Assembly (NCBI GenBank): GCA_003242205.1
Contig: QGUR01000063.1
Location: forward strand, 1-17,230
Length of the DNA: 17,230 nucleotides
Source: Chloroflexota bacterium
GTDB taxonomy: Bacteria > Chloroflexota > Anaerolineae > Aggregatilineales > Phototrophicaceae
Reading direction: 5' to 3'
The notes beneath the pieces are model-generated. The model searched no databases, was not told where the DNA came from, and saw only the letters and a list, made by a program, of their open reading frames with translations. The translations under genes and the position numbers were made by a program. This document shows positions 7,252 through 15,245 of this stretch, in pieces; within the stretch, counting starts at the first letter, position 1, and the number at the start of each line of letters is the position of its first letter.

Positions 7252-7968
7252 CTAGTGCGCGCCGAGATAGGCCTTACGGACAGCCTCATCGGCCAGCAAA
7301 TCGCGCGCCGGAGCGTGGAGCACAACCTTGCCCGTTTGCAGCACGTAACCGCGCTGGGCAACTTCGAGCGCCATCAGCGCGTTCTGTTCCACCAGCAGAA
7401 TGGTCGTGCCCTGTTCGTTAATGCGCTGGATGATTTCGAAGATGCCCTCGACCAGTACGGGCGCCAGCCCCATCGACGGCTCGTCGAGCAGCAACACGCG
7501 CGGCATGGCCATCAGAGCGCGGCCAATGGCCAGCATCTGCTGTTCGCCGCCCGACAGCGTGCCGCCCAGCTGGGTGATACGCTCCTTCAAACGCGGGAAC
7601 AGTTGAAAGACATGCTCAATCCGTTCCTCAATGTCCTTTTTGCTCTTTACGTTCCACGCGCCGATTTCGAGATTTTCATGCACCGTCAGTTGCGGAAAAA
7701 TTCGACGCCCCTCTGGAACATGGCCGATGCCCATTCGCGCGATGTCATGCGGCTGCATCTGCGTCACGTCCTGCCCGTTGAAGAGCACCTGGCCAGAACG
7801 GGCGCGCACGATTCCACTGATCGTTCGCAGCGTCGTGCTTTTGCCCGCGCCGTTCGCTCCGACCAGCGTGACGATTTCTCCTTCGTTAACGGTCAGGTCG
7901 ATGCCTTTCAGCGCATGAATCTGACCGTAGTAGGTATGCAGGTTTTTCAGCTCAAGCAGCGTCGCCAT
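7252..7968 (-). CDS. livF: Branched-chain amino-acid-type ABC transporter ATPase LivF
   Basis: This 238-residue ATPase is the second nucleotide-binding subunit of a LivFGHMK-type importer. Walker A GANGAGKST is at 37-45, VPEGRRIFPQLTV (a LivF hallmark) at 84-96, signature LSGGEQQ at 138-144, Walker B VLLLDEPSMGLAP at 158-170, and the H-loop is in the region ILLVEQNA. It starts inside the end of livG (17-base overlap) and is the last gene of the operon, followed by an intrinsic terminator. LivF and LivG normally form a heterodimer on the LivHM membrane pair. The family members carry amino acids, amides or urea, so the cargo cannot be fixed from this subunit. Confidence 0.95.
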   Translation of the reverse strand: MATLLELKNLHTYYGQIHALKGIDLTVNEGEIVTLVGANGAGKSTTLRTISGIVRARSGQVLFNGQDVTQMQPHDIARMGIGHVPEGRRIFPQLTVHENLEIGAWNVKSKKDIEERIEHVFQLFPRLKERITQLGGTLSGGEQQMLAIGRALMAMPRVLLLDEPSMGLAPVLVEGIFEIIQRINEQGTTILLVEQNALMALEVAQRGYVLQTGKVVLHAPARDLLADEAVRKAYLGAH

Positions 7969-8755
7969 GATCGCTCTCTTCCTGATGCGTGCCCGCTGCC
8001 CGGCGGCCCAGATAGGCTTCGACGACGCGCGCGTTATTACGTATCGCCTCCGGCGGCCCTTCGGCGATCTTCTGGCCGTAATCCAGCACGGTAATGTGTT
8101 CGCTGATGCCCATGACGACCGTCATGTCGTGCTCGATAAGCACGACCGTAATGCCGAGTTCATCGCGCACGCGGCGGAATAACTGCGTTGCCGCCACGGT
8201 CTCCTGCGGGTTCATTCCCGCCGTCGGCTCGTCGAGCAGGATCAACTTCGGATCGCTAGCCAGCGCCCGCGCGATTTCCAGCCGCCGCTGGTCGCCATAA
8301 GGCAGATTGCGGCTGACTTCATTGGCCTTGTGCAACAACCCGACAAAACTCAACAGGTCGCGGGCCTTGTCGCTGACCGCCTTCTCCTGCTGGTGGAACG
8401 CGCTGTTACGCAGCAGTGTATCGATGACCGATATTTTCAGGCGTGAATGCATGCCGACCATGATGTTCTCAATCGCCGTCATGGCCGGAAACAAACGGAT
8501 ATTCTGAAACGTGCGGGCGATGCCGGCAGCGTTCACTTTATCGGGGCTTAGGCCGACAATCGAACGCCCGTTAAACATGATCTGGCCGCTGGTCGGTTTG
8601 TAAATCCCGGTCAGCAGGTTGAACAACGTCGTCTTGCCCGCGCCGTTGGGGCCAATGATCGCGCTGATGCTGCCTTCGGGGATGCCCAGCGTGACATCGC
8701 GCACGGCGGTGATACCGCCGAATGACTTGGTGAGGTTGGTGACTTCGAGTAACAC
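7952..8755 (-). CDS. livG: Branched-chain amino-acid-type ABC transporter ATPase LivG
   Basis: This 267-residue ATPase is the LivG partner of LivF. Walker A GPNGAGKTT is at 35-43, the Q-loop segment ARTFQNIRLF at 80-89, signature LPYGDQRRLE at 151-160 (this LivG variant of LSGGQ is typical), Walker B LILLDEPTAGMNP at 171-183, and the H-loop at VLIEHDM. The start is GTG, not ATG: GTG at 8755-8753 is preceded by a GGGGG run that overlaps the TAG stop of livM, so initiation is likely coupled to livM translation. It overlaps livF by 17 bases. The C-terminal tail beyond YLGRR is short and polar. Confidence 0.95.
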   Translation of the reverse strand: MLLEVTNLTKSFGGITAVRDVTLGIPEGSISAIIGPNGAGKTTLFNLLTGIYKPTSGQIMFNGRSIVGLSPDKVNAAGIARTFQNIRLFPAMTAIENIMVGMHSRLKISVIDTLLRNSAFHQQEKAVSDKARDLLSFVGLLHKANEVSRNLPYGDQRRLEIARALASDPKLILLDEPTAGMNPQETVAATQLFRRVRDELGITVVLIEHDMTVVMGISEHITVLDYGQKIAEGPPEAIRNNARVVEAYLGRRAAGTHQEESDHGDAA

Positions 8756-8764
8756 GCCTACCCC

Positions 8765-10171
8765 CTAATTCGCGCCGACCATCGGGCCGGGGGCCGGCGA
8801 AACATCGTCTTCGTCCGTTACGACATCGTCGTGCTGAAGCTCGATGCGCCGCCTCGGCTCAGGCAGAATGCCCGTTGGCCGGAAAATCATCATGATGATC
8901 AGCAGCAGGCCGAAAACCAGCCGCTCGTACTTGGCCGGCTCAAGTTGGGTCGGCCAGTTCTGTACATGGAAACCAAAGATGACGAAATCCATCTGCCGCA
9001 GGGCGTTCAGTTGCAGCGACATGTTCTTCAGCACCTGCAGGTTGAGCAGCGTCACAACAGCCGCGCCCAGCATCACGCCACGGATGCCGCCCAACCCGCC
9101 GACGATCACCATCGCCAGAATGCTGATCGACTGGATCAGGCTGAAACTTTCAGGGCTGACGAACGTCTGCTTGGCCGCGTAGAGCACACCGATGGCCCCG
9201 GCAAACGACGCGCCCGCCGCGAACGCCAGCAACTTCATCTTCACCAGCGGCACGCCCATGGCGATGGCTGCCACTTCATCCTCGCGGATCGCGGTCCAGG
9301 CACGGCCGATCGGCGAGTCATCCAGCCGCCGGGCAACGACCACCACAATCGCGACGATCAGGACGCCGACGAAATAAAACAACAGTTGCTGCGCGACAGG
9401 CGTCACGTTAGCCAGCGAGATGCCCATGAGATTGGCGGTCGAACTGGTGAAACTGGTCCAGATTTCCGGTATGGGCGGAGGACTGACATTATGCAACCCC
9501 TGCGCGCCATTGGTGAAGTTGATCGGCTGATCGAGGTTGCGCGCCAGCACCCGGATCATTTCGCCGAAACCGAGCGTCACAATGGCCAGATAGTCGCCGC
9601 GCAGACGCAGCACCGGGAGGCCGAGCAGAATTCCGGTCACGGCCGCTATTCCAACGCCGATGATGAGGAAAATCGGGAATGTCCACGCCGGAACGAGCAG
9701 GCCACTGATGTTGATGACAGTCGGAGCCTGTGAAGTGAACATCGCCCACAAGTATGCGCCGACCGCGAAAAAGGCGATGTAGCCCAGGTCGAGCAACCCA
9801 GCGAAACCGACGACGATGTTCAGGCCGAGCGCCAGACCGGTGAAAATGCAGATCTGGATCGCCAGTTCGAGGTAGGACGTATCATAAATACCGACCAGCG
9901 GCATGGCGATCAGGATCAAACCGCCGATGAGAATCGTCTTGAGGCGGCGCGAGATCGGCGCCGACATGACGATGAACGGCGACAACACGAAGGCCGGGAA
10001 CGCCAGCGTGCTGAAGGTCGGGAACCAGAGGTGACGCCGGTCCAGCCCGCGCAGCACCAGCAACACAACCGCCAAATAAAGCAGAATCAACGCGGTTGCG
10101 ACAGCCGGGCGGGCGGCCCAGTTACGAAGGGCGCGTATTGGCTGTTGAGCAGCGGAAGTCACGGTTGCCAT
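8765..10171 (-). CDS. livM: Branched-chain amino-acid-type ABC transporter permease LivM
   Basis: This 468-residue polytopic membrane protein is longer than a minimal LivM because of an N-terminal region (about 120 residues, with three hydrophobic segments) before the conserved core. The core starts at AIQICIFTGLALGLNIVVGFAGLLDLGYIAFF. It includes GLPVLRLRGDYLAIVTLGFGEMIRV, the ATPase-coupling loop GRAWTAIREDEVAAIAMGV, and MVIVGGLGGIRGVMLGAAV. The tail after FRPTGILPEPRR is acidic. The frame is open to 10213, but the ATG at 10171, four bases after the livH stop, is preferred because the upstream residues would lie inside livH. It forms the membrane channel with LivH. Confidence 0.94.
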   Translation of the reverse strand: MATVTSAAQQPIRALRNWAARPAVATALILLYLAVVLLVLRGLDRRHLWFPTFSTLAFPAFVLSPFIVMSAPISRRLKTILIGGLILIAMPLVGIYDTSYLELAIQICIFTGLALGLNIVVGFAGLLDLGYIAFFAVGAYLWAMFTSQAPTVINISGLLVPAWTFPIFLIIGVGIAAVTGILLGLPVLRLRGDYLAIVTLGFGEMIRVLARNLDQPINFTNGAQGLHNVSPPPIPEIWTSFTSSTANLMGISLANVTPVAQQLLFYFVGVLIVAIVVVVARRLDDSPIGRAWTAIREDEVAAIAMGVPLVKMKLLAFAAGASFAGAIGVLYAAKQTFVSPESFSLIQSISILAMVIVGGLGGIRGVMLGAAVVTLLNLQVLKNMSLQLNALRQMDFVIFGFHVQNWPTQLEPAKYERLVFGLLLIIMMIFRPTGILPEPRRRIELQHDDVVTDEDDVSPAPGPMVGAN

Positions 10172-10175
10172 GGCG

Positions 10176-11348
10176 TTACACTTTCTCGTCCACCCGCTCG
10201 CCAAGCAGACCACTGGGGCGGAAAATCAGAATCAGAATGAGGACGGAAAAAGCAAAAATATCGGTGTAGCGCTGGCCCAGTGCCGGGAAATATACCAGTA
10301 CGCCGTTGAGGAATGCTTCAACCAGACCGAGCGTCAGCCCACCGAGCAGCGCGCCGGTGATGTTGCCGATACCACCAAGCACAGCGGCGGTAAAGGCCTT
10401 GATGCCCGGAATAAAGCCAACATAGGGAGTGACCGTGCCGACATTCATCCCGAACAGTGAACCCGCCGCACCCCCAAACGCGCCGCCGACGAAAAAGGTC
10501 AGCGAAATCATGAAGTTGACGTTGATCCCCATCAATGCAGCGGTCGTCTGATCCTGCGCCACAGCGCGGATGCCCCGGCCCAGCTTCGTGCCGTTGACGA
10601 AATAATTGAGTGCCAGTAACGTCAGCACTGCCCCGCCGACAACGATAAATGACGTCGGTTTGACGTTGACCGTCGTCGTGCCGAACTGTAGTGCCACCGA
10701 CTGGGTCAGCCAGGGCAATTGGTCGGTCGGATAGCGCAGATTAAAGTCGTTGCGCGTGATGGCTTCGGTCGCGCGGACGAAGTCAATCAGAAAGAAGGAA
10801 ATGCCAATCGCCGAAATCAGCGGCACCAGCCGCGGCGCGCCACGTAGCGGGCGATAGGCAATACGTTCGATCAGAACGGCGAGCAGGCCACTGACGAGCA
10901 TCGACACCAGCACGACGGTGACGATCAACACCACCGGGTTCCACTGTTGAAGTGTGCCGCTGTCGGCGATGCGGCGCATGATTTCAAAGCCAACGACCGA
11001 TCCGACCATGAAAATTTCGCTGTGAGCGAAATTGATGAATTTAAGGACGCCATAGACCAGCGTGTAGCCAAGCGCGATCATGGCATAGACGAAGCCGATG
11101 CTGATGCCGCTGATGATCATGCCCGGAAGCTGGCGGCTAATCTGATCTGCCAGAATAATGTTGGGGCGTGGTTCGGGAACCAGTGCCGCCAGAAGATAGG
11201 CGAGCAATGTCAGGACGACGGCAGCGCCGATGATGAAAACCAACATCTGGCCGATGGGATAGAGAAGGTAATCGTAAACCCACCGGACAGCGGGCGGCAG
11301 GCGTAACGACCACGAAGGGGCAGCCAGACCGCGACTAACTGATGCCAT
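10176..11348 (-). CDS. livH: Branched-chain amino-acid-type ABC transporter permease LivH
   Basis: This 390-residue integral membrane subunit pairs with LivM. The LivH core begins at ISGISIGFVYAMIALGYTLVYGVLKFINFAHSE. It continues with AYRPLRGAPRLVPLISAIGISF, the coupling region GRGIRAVAQDQTTAALMGIN, and GFIPGIKAFTAAVLGGIGNITGALLGG near the end. An N-terminal extension of about 90 residues carries one or two extra hydrophobic segments, so the protein is longer than E. coli LivH. The ATG at 11348 is chosen over the upstream frame limit at 11396 because GGAG lies eight bases before it and the extra 16 residues overlap a hairpin. It follows livK by 76 bases and precedes livM by four. Confidence 0.94.
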   Translation of the reverse strand: MASVSRGLAAPSWSLRLPPAVRWVYDYLLYPIGQMLVFIIGAAVVLTLLAYLLAALVPEPRPNIILADQISRQLPGMIISGISIGFVYAMIALGYTLVYGVLKFINFAHSEIFMVGSVVGFEIMRRIADSGTLQQWNPVVLIVTVVLVSMLVSGLLAVLIERIAYRPLRGAPRLVPLISAIGISFFLIDFVRATEAITRNDFNLRYPTDQLPWLTQSVALQFGTTTVNVKPTSFIVVGGAVLTLLALNYFVNGTKLGRGIRAVAQDQTTAALMGINVNFMISLTFFVGGAFGGAAGSLFGMNVGTVTPYVGFIPGIKAFTAAVLGGIGNITGALLGGLTLGLVEAFLNGVLVYFPALGQRYTDIFAFSVLILILIFRPSGLLGERVDEKV

Positions 11349-11382
11349 AGAAATCGCTCCGCAAAAATGAATACGAAAATGT

Positions 11383-11408
11383 GGGCGACGGCGCACAGGC
11401 CGCCGCCC
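11383..11408 (-). promoter_or_regulatory. Stable hairpin between livK and livH
   Basis: In the mRNA sense, GGGCGGCGGC (11408-11399) pairs with GCCGUCGCCC (11392-11383) over ten positions, one of them G-U, with a six-base loop. A T-rich stretch with ATTTTCG and ATTTTTG follows before livH. It can act as a partial terminator or as a 3' stabiliser of the livK message, giving more binding protein than membrane subunits; the function is inferred from position. Confidence 0.55.
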
Positions 11409-11424
11409 CGGATATTACTTCGCA

Positions 11425-12681
11425 CTAACTTTCAGGTGTTGCTTCGGCGGTCGCCTCACCTTCAGCAGCCAGTTCCTGCGCCTTCAGCGGCGACGGAATC
11501 TGGATGGTGCTGATGACCGTGTTCGAGCTCCACTGCGCCGGATCGGCCGACACAACCTGAAGCACATAGTAGTTGCTATATTCCGGATCGCCGTTGTCGT
11601 CGAACGTGATCGTCCCCGTCAGGCCTTCGTAATTCTCGGTCGCTCGCGCTTCGGCAGCCAGTTGTTCGCGGGTCGGCAGCTCACCACCATTGGCTTCGAT
11701 AGCGCGTTCGAGCGCCGCCAGAACGATAGCAGCGGAGTCATAGGCCTGCGCGGCAAACGGCGTCGGCGGTTCACCATAAGCCTCGGTGTAATCCTCGATG
11801 AATTGAGCCGCATTGGGATAGATCGAGGCCGGGCCGGCGACCGTCGTGTAGTATGTGCCGACAACTGCTTCACCGGCCAGTTCGGCCAGATCAGGCGAGT
11901 CGATACCATCCGGCCCCATGAAGTAGCCTTCATAACCGGCTGCGCGAGCCTGGCTGATGAAAATGCCAACCTGATCGTAAATGCCGCCGAAGTAAATCAG
12001 ATCAGGCGCCAGCGCGAGAATCGGCTGGATGATGCCATCGAAGTTGGCCCGTTCTTCGGTGCCTTCGAAACCGAGAACAACCAGCCCTTGAGCTTCAGCT
12101 TCCTGACGGAAGAACTCGGCAACGCCCTGACCGTAAGCAGTTGTGTCGTGCAGCACCCAGACGGTTTCGACGTCCTCCAGACTGGCGGCGAACTGCGCGC
12201 CGGTCGGGCCCTGCAAGTCGTCGCGACCAACGACGCGGTTGACGATTGGCAGGCCACGATCGGTAACCGCTGGGCCGGTGTTCGCGGGCGACACCATCAA
12301 CAACTGGTTCTGGTTGTAGACTTCAGACGACGGAATGGCGACGCCGGTATTGTAGTGACCGATCACCGCCAGAATTTCGGGGTCGGCGACGATCTGCTGC
12401 GCGTTGGCTACACCGACGTCCGGGCTTGCCTGATCATCATAGGGCACATACTGAATCTGAAAGCCCATGTCGCGGAGGTTGCCGCCAAGCTGCTGGATGG
12501 CGAGTTCGACGCCGTTGCGAATGCCGACGCCAACCGCAGACTGCCCACCCGAAAGCGGGCTTTGCGACGCGATCTTGATGACACGGCCTTCCTGTGCGAC
12601 CACAAACGAGGAAGACAGCAGCAAACCGAGGATCAAAGCAAATAGGACAAGAGGTTGCAAACGTACTCTGCGGTTCAACAT
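11425..12681 (-). CDS. livK: ABC transporter substrate-binding protein, LivK/Peripla_BP_6 type
   Basis: This 418-residue secreted binding protein is the first gene of the liv operon. Residues 1-29 are a signal peptide ending FVVA-QEG, with no lipobox cysteine. The mature N terminus, IKIASQSPLSGGQSAVG, followed by RNGVELAIQQLGG and YDDQASPDVGVANAQQIV, is the classic LivJ/LivK opening. VIGHYNTGVAIPSSEVYNQ and PFAAQAYDSAAIVLAAL are further family blocks. The last 15 residues form a low-complexity Ala/Glu/Thr tail. The ATG at 12681 has GGAG seven bases upstream. Substrates in this family range from branched-chain amino acids to amides, urea and aromatic acids, so the gene symbol denotes the family only. 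Confidence 0.93.
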   Translation of the reverse strand: MLNRRVRLQPLVLFALILGLLLSSSFVVAQEGRVIKIASQSPLSGGQSAVGVGIRNGVELAIQQLGGNLRDMGFQIQYVPYDDQASPDVGVANAQQIVADPEILAVIGHYNTGVAIPSSEVYNQNQLLMVSPANTGPAVTDRGLPIVNRVVGRDDLQGPTGAQFAASLEDVETVWVLHDTTAYGQGVAEFFRQEAEAQGLVVLGFEGTEERANFDGIIQPILALAPDLIYFGGIYDQVGIFISQARAAGYEGYFMGPDGIDSPDLAELAGEAVVGTYYTTVAGPASIYPNAAQFIEDYTEAYGEPPTPFAAQAYDSAAIVLAALERAIEANGGELPTREQLAAEARATENYEGLTGTITFDDNGDPEYSNYYVLQVVSADPAQWSSNTVISTIQIPSPLKAQELAAEGEATAEATPES

Positions 12682-12923
12682 ATCAAGACTCCATAAATTT
12701 GATTAAACTGAAAACTGCCGGCGTCACGTGTAGCATCGGTTCGTGGTTGTCCCTTTCACTGCCTCCTCTCAGCGTCAGGACGCTCATTGATTTTGTCGCG
12801 GAAAACTGAGATGATACTAATTCTGAAAGGCGGTCGCTACCTGTCAGAATCGCGTTTATTCTACGCAATCATACTGGATTTCGCACTCTCCTCAATTTCC
12901 ACATGAATTAAGGTTTCTGATCA
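12682..12923. promoter_or_regulatory. Divergent control region between livK and the EamA permease
   Basis: These 242 bases separate two divergent genes and so must hold a promoter in each direction. TAGAAT at 12864-12859 on the minus strand is a possible -10 box, but no good -35 box stands at the right spacing, and no convincing plus-strand pair was found. A small inverted repeat, AGAAT (12846-12850) and ATTCT (12858-12862), is present. No lac-type operator occurs here. Confidence 0.35.
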
Positions 12924-13832
12924 ATGTCAGGACGTGGCGCGCTTTACGGCCTCTCGGCCGCCGCCATTTGGGGCGGCATGTATGTCGTTTCGGATGTCGT
13001 ACTGGAAACCATTCCGCCTTTCACCCTGCTGGCGCTTCGCCTGATACTGGGATTGATCGTGCTGGCGCTGATTCTGGGCCGGATGCGCGATGTACGCCTG
13101 CCTCAAGGGGGGGAACGCCTGAAAATCCTCGGCATTGGCCTGCTGGGCTTTGGCATCAGCGTCGGCGCGCAGTTCGTTGGCACGGAAAAATCGACCGCCG
13201 TCAACGGTTCGCTGATCACCAGCGCTTCGCCGGCCTTCATTCTGATCTTCGCCGCGCTCATTCTGCGCGAACGGCTGACACCGCGGCGCATCATGGCTGT
13301 CGGGCTGGCGACAATCGGCGTCGCATTGATCGTCGACCCGGCACAGGCAGACTTCGGCTCGGAGACGTTCGCCGGTGACGTAGCGCTCGCCATCGCCGCG
13401 CTCACATGGGGCCTCTATTCCGTGCTGGTGCGGCAGGTCAGCGCCCGGCTGGACACGCTGGTCGTCACCATCTTTGCCTTCATCGGCGGGTTATGCCTCG
13501 TCGTTCCTGCTGCTTTCGTGGAGCTTAGCCAGCGTCCCATCGGCGCGGTCGACGCAGGCACAATTCTGGGCATTCTCTATCTGGGGATTGCATCGACGGC
13601 AGGCGCGATGTGGCTGTGGAATCGCGCTTTCGCCCTCGTCGACGCTTCGACAGCCTCGCTCTTCTTCTTCGCGCAGCCGGTCGTCGGCGCCTTTCTGGGC
13701 GTGGTGCTGCTGGGGCAGGCGCTGACGCCGAACATCATCGCGGGCGGCCTGCTGATCGTGCTTGGCGTGCTACTGTCTGTCTACACGCCTGCCCGCTTGA
13801 AGCGCCCTCAAAGCCTACAGACGGTGGAATGA
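12924..13832 (+). CDS. EamA/DMT-superfamily permease
   Basis: This 302-residue inner-membrane protein is built from two EamA repeats and about ten membrane segments. Repeat 1 opens with LYGLSAAAIWGGMYVVSDVV and closes with FILIFAALILRERLTPRRIMAVGLATIGVALI. Repeat 2 opens with DVALAIAALTWGLYSVLVRQ and closes with AQPVVGAFLGVVLLGQALTPNIIAGGLLIVLGV. These are the usual signatures of drug/metabolite exporters such as RhtA, RarD and YedA, whose substrates include amino acids and purines. The ATG has AAGG ten bases upstream. It diverges from the liv operon. An export role for amino acids opposite an uptake operon would make sense but is only inferred. Confidence 0.9.
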   Translation: MSGRGALYGLSAAAIWGGMYVVSDVVLETIPPFTLLALRLILGLIVLALILGRMRDVRLPQGGERLKILGIGLLGFGISVGAQFVGTEKSTAVNGSLITSASPAFILIFAALILRERLTPRRIMAVGLATIGVALIVDPAQADFGSETFAGDVALAIAALTWGLYSVLVRQVSARLDTLVVTIFAFIGGLCLVVPAAFVELSQRPIGAVDAGTILGILYLGIASTAGAMWLWNRAFALVDASTASLFFFAQPVVGAFLGVVLLGQALTPNIIAGGLLIVLGVLLSVYTPARLKRPQSLQTVE

Positions 13833-14039
13833 GTGACGGCCTTCCGTCTACCCGCGAGATACATCCAGCCTGTATGCCGGGGCCTTTGAGCGGTTGGCCG
13901 CGTTCCGGAAAGAGTAATAGAGCAAGAAGATCATCTTCCCGCCGGGTGTTTGGGCCGAGGTAACAGAAGCCATTCACACGCAAGCGGCCGGAGAAGACGG
14001 ACTGGAAGTGTTTTTAAACATGATCCCGCAGGCGCTACG
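13833..14039 (+). other. Gap between EamA and lacI, with a possible decayed coding remnant
   Basis: No intact gene is seen in these 207 bases. A small hairpin, GACGG/CCGTC (13835-13848), follows the EamA stop but lacks a T run. From 13921 one plus-strand frame reads naturally as protein (IIFPPGVWAEVTEA, then GEDGLEVFL) with no start codon and no good ribosome-binding site, and it runs into the end of lacI. The PPGVWAEVTE phrase recalls PIN/DUF3368-type toxins, but the match is short and may be chance. Confidence 0.25.
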
Positions 14040-15062
14040 CTACCGGCAAGGCCTCGTGCTGAGCCGTTCCACAAAGTGCGGATAGAGCACGCGCTGGTGA
14101 ACCGGCAACTCCGGGTTCTGGATCAGCGCCGCCAGAAAGTCGATGCTTTGCCTGCCCAGCGCGTCGAAGTCCTGATGAACGGTCGTCAGAGGCGGCTCGA
14201 AATAAGGCGAATCGGGCAAATTGTCAAAGCCGACGACCGAAACATCTTCGGGAATCCGCAAGCCGCTCTCGCGCAGCGCTCGCATTGCCCCCAGCGCCAT
14301 GTTATCGTTGCCTGCGATCAGCGCGGTAAACTGCGCGCCGTCTGCAAGTAGCTGCCGCGTCAGGCGATAGCCACAGGCGGGCGACCAGTCCCCTTCCCGT
14401 GTGGCAATCGTCTCCAGACCGGCTTCTCGAAGCGTCTCGCTGACGCCTTCATGCCGCGCCTTGGCGCCATGCCAGTTCAGCGGCCCGCTAATCTCACAAA
14501 TGCGCTGGTGGCCGAGTCGTAGTAGATGCTGCGCGACCAACTGGCCGCCATAGCGCTGGTCGATCACCACCGATGGCGTCGTCGAGCCGAGTTCATTGTC
14601 GACCAGCACGGTGGGAATGCCACGACATAGATCAAGCACCGCTTCGGGCGCGGTCTGGTCTGTCGGCGCAATGATGACAATGCCATCGATCAGCCGGTCG
14701 GTGATGCTGTCCAGTGCTTCACGGAAGTCCTCTAGCGAAGCATTGGTCAGATTCGTAAAGGTCAGGCTGTAGCCCAGCGCCTTGGCCGAGCGTTCCAGAC
14801 AGACCATCATGCGCGAAGGGCCATAGAACTCGCTGCCAAAGGTGACGACTTCGAGAACGAACGAGCGGCGTGTTACCAGACTCTGGGCAGCCCGGTTCGG
14901 GCGATAGTCAAGCTCCTTGATCGCCTTCAGCACGCGCTGTCGGGTAACCTTGGAGACGTTCGGATGATCGTTGATTACGCGGGAGACGGTCTGATAAGAC
15001 ACGCCAGAGCGAAGTGCGACATCATAGAGGGTGACGCGTTTCAGGCGCTGTCCGCCGGTCAT
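14040..15062 (-). CDS. LacI-family transcriptional repressor, probable arabinose-operon regulator
   Basis: This 340-residue repressor has an N-terminal helix-turn-helix at about residues 10-30, a hinge at YRPNRAAQSL (53-62) and a periplasmic-binding-protein-like effector domain. The recognition helix reads SYQTVSRV, with Tyr23, Gln24 and Arg28 matching E. coli LacI Tyr17, Gln18 and Arg22, the residues known to read the lac operator. The effector domain has IDGIVIIAPT, TVLVDNE, YRLTRQLLADG and EDVSVVGFDNLPDSPY. The frame stays open to 15185, but that would translate its own promoter and operator; ATG 15062 has AAGGA five bases upstream and a normal LacI-family start. It diverges from araB, and lac-type palindromes lie on both promoters, so autoregulation and control of araB are predicted. 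The effector is probably L-arabinose or a derivative (inference). Confidence 0.93.
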   Translation of the reverse strand: MTGGQRLKRVTLYDVALRSGVSYQTVSRVINDHPNVSKVTRQRVLKAIKELDYRPNRAAQSLVTRRSFVLEVVTFGSEFYGPSRMMVCLERSAKALGYSLTFTNLTNASLEDFREALDSITDRLIDGIVIIAPTDQTAPEAVLDLCRGIPTVLVDNELGSTTPSVVIDQRYGGQLVAQHLLRLGHQRICEISGPLNWHGAKARHEGVSETLREAGLETIATREGDWSPACGYRLTRQLLADGAQFTALIAGNDNMALGAMRALRESGLRIPEDVSVVGFDNLPDSPYFEPPLTTVHQDFDALGRQSIDFLAALIQNPELPVHQRVLYPHFVERLSTRPCR

Positions 15063-15090
15063 AACTATCCTTCGCGTCCCAGGAGATGAA

Positions 15091-15104
15091 TGTGAGCCCT
15101 CACA
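15091..15104 (-). promoter_or_regulatory. LacI-type operator at the lacI promoter
   Basis: TGTGAGCCCTCACA is a palindrome apart from its central two bases. It starts at the end of the lacI -10 box and covers the predicted start site, a position where bound repressor would block its own gene. The half-site TGTGAG is identical to that at araB. Confidence 0.8.
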
Positions 15105-15133
15105 GAATAGCACGCAGCCCGCGAGAGCGTCAA
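15104..15133 (-). promoter_or_regulatory. Promoter of the lacI-family gene
   Basis: Reading the minus strand, TTGACG (-35, 15133-15128) and TATTCT (-10, 15109-15104) are separated by 18 bases. The predicted start is near 15097, giving a leader of about 35 bases. The -35 box and the next four bases (TTGACGCTCT) are identical to the araB promoter. Confidence 0.7.
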
Positions 15134-15147
15134 GAAATCGGCCGGCG

Positions 15148-15172
15148 AATGTCATTCCCGTATTGTGACATT
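15148..15172. repeat. Inverted repeat between the divergent promoters
   Basis: AATGTCA (15148-15154) and TGACATT (15166-15172) form a seven-base inverted repeat with an 11-base centre. It overlaps an isolated ATTGTGA, the half-site of the lac-type operator. It may bind an activator or serve as an auxiliary repressor site; neither is shown by sequence alone. Confidence 0.4.
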
Positions 15173-15215
15173 TTTCCGCCTGCATTCACCTGCTTGTGCA
15201 TCCCCGTCGATGTGC

Positions 15216-15245
15216 TTGACGCTCTTGTTCGGCGCATGTTATATT
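15216..15245 (+). promoter_or_regulatory. Promoter of the araB operon
   Basis: TTGACG (-35, 15216-15221) and TATATT (-10, 15240-15245) are separated by 18 bases; each differs from the sigma-70 consensus at one position. The predicted start near 15252 falls in the middle of the operator, leaving a leader of about 190 bases before araB. Confidence 0.78.

Noticed and set aside
8831..9733. A 300-codon plus-strand open frame opposite livM
   Set aside because: Low-complexity Gln/His/Arg composition, antisense to a clear membrane protein gene, no ribosome-binding site or family signature.
11662..12645. A 327-codon plus-strand open frame opposite livK
   Set aside because: Antisense to a well-conserved binding protein gene and without any domain pattern.
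12683..12868. A 61-codon minus-strand frame upstream of livK as a leader peptide
   Set aside because: No ATG with a proper ribosome-binding site and no conserved-looking sequence; it fills a region expected to contain the promoters.
15063..15185. Upstream start for the LacI-family repressor at 15185
   Set aside because: It would place the gene's own -35, -10 and operator inside the coding region and add 41 residues not seen in LacI-family proteins.
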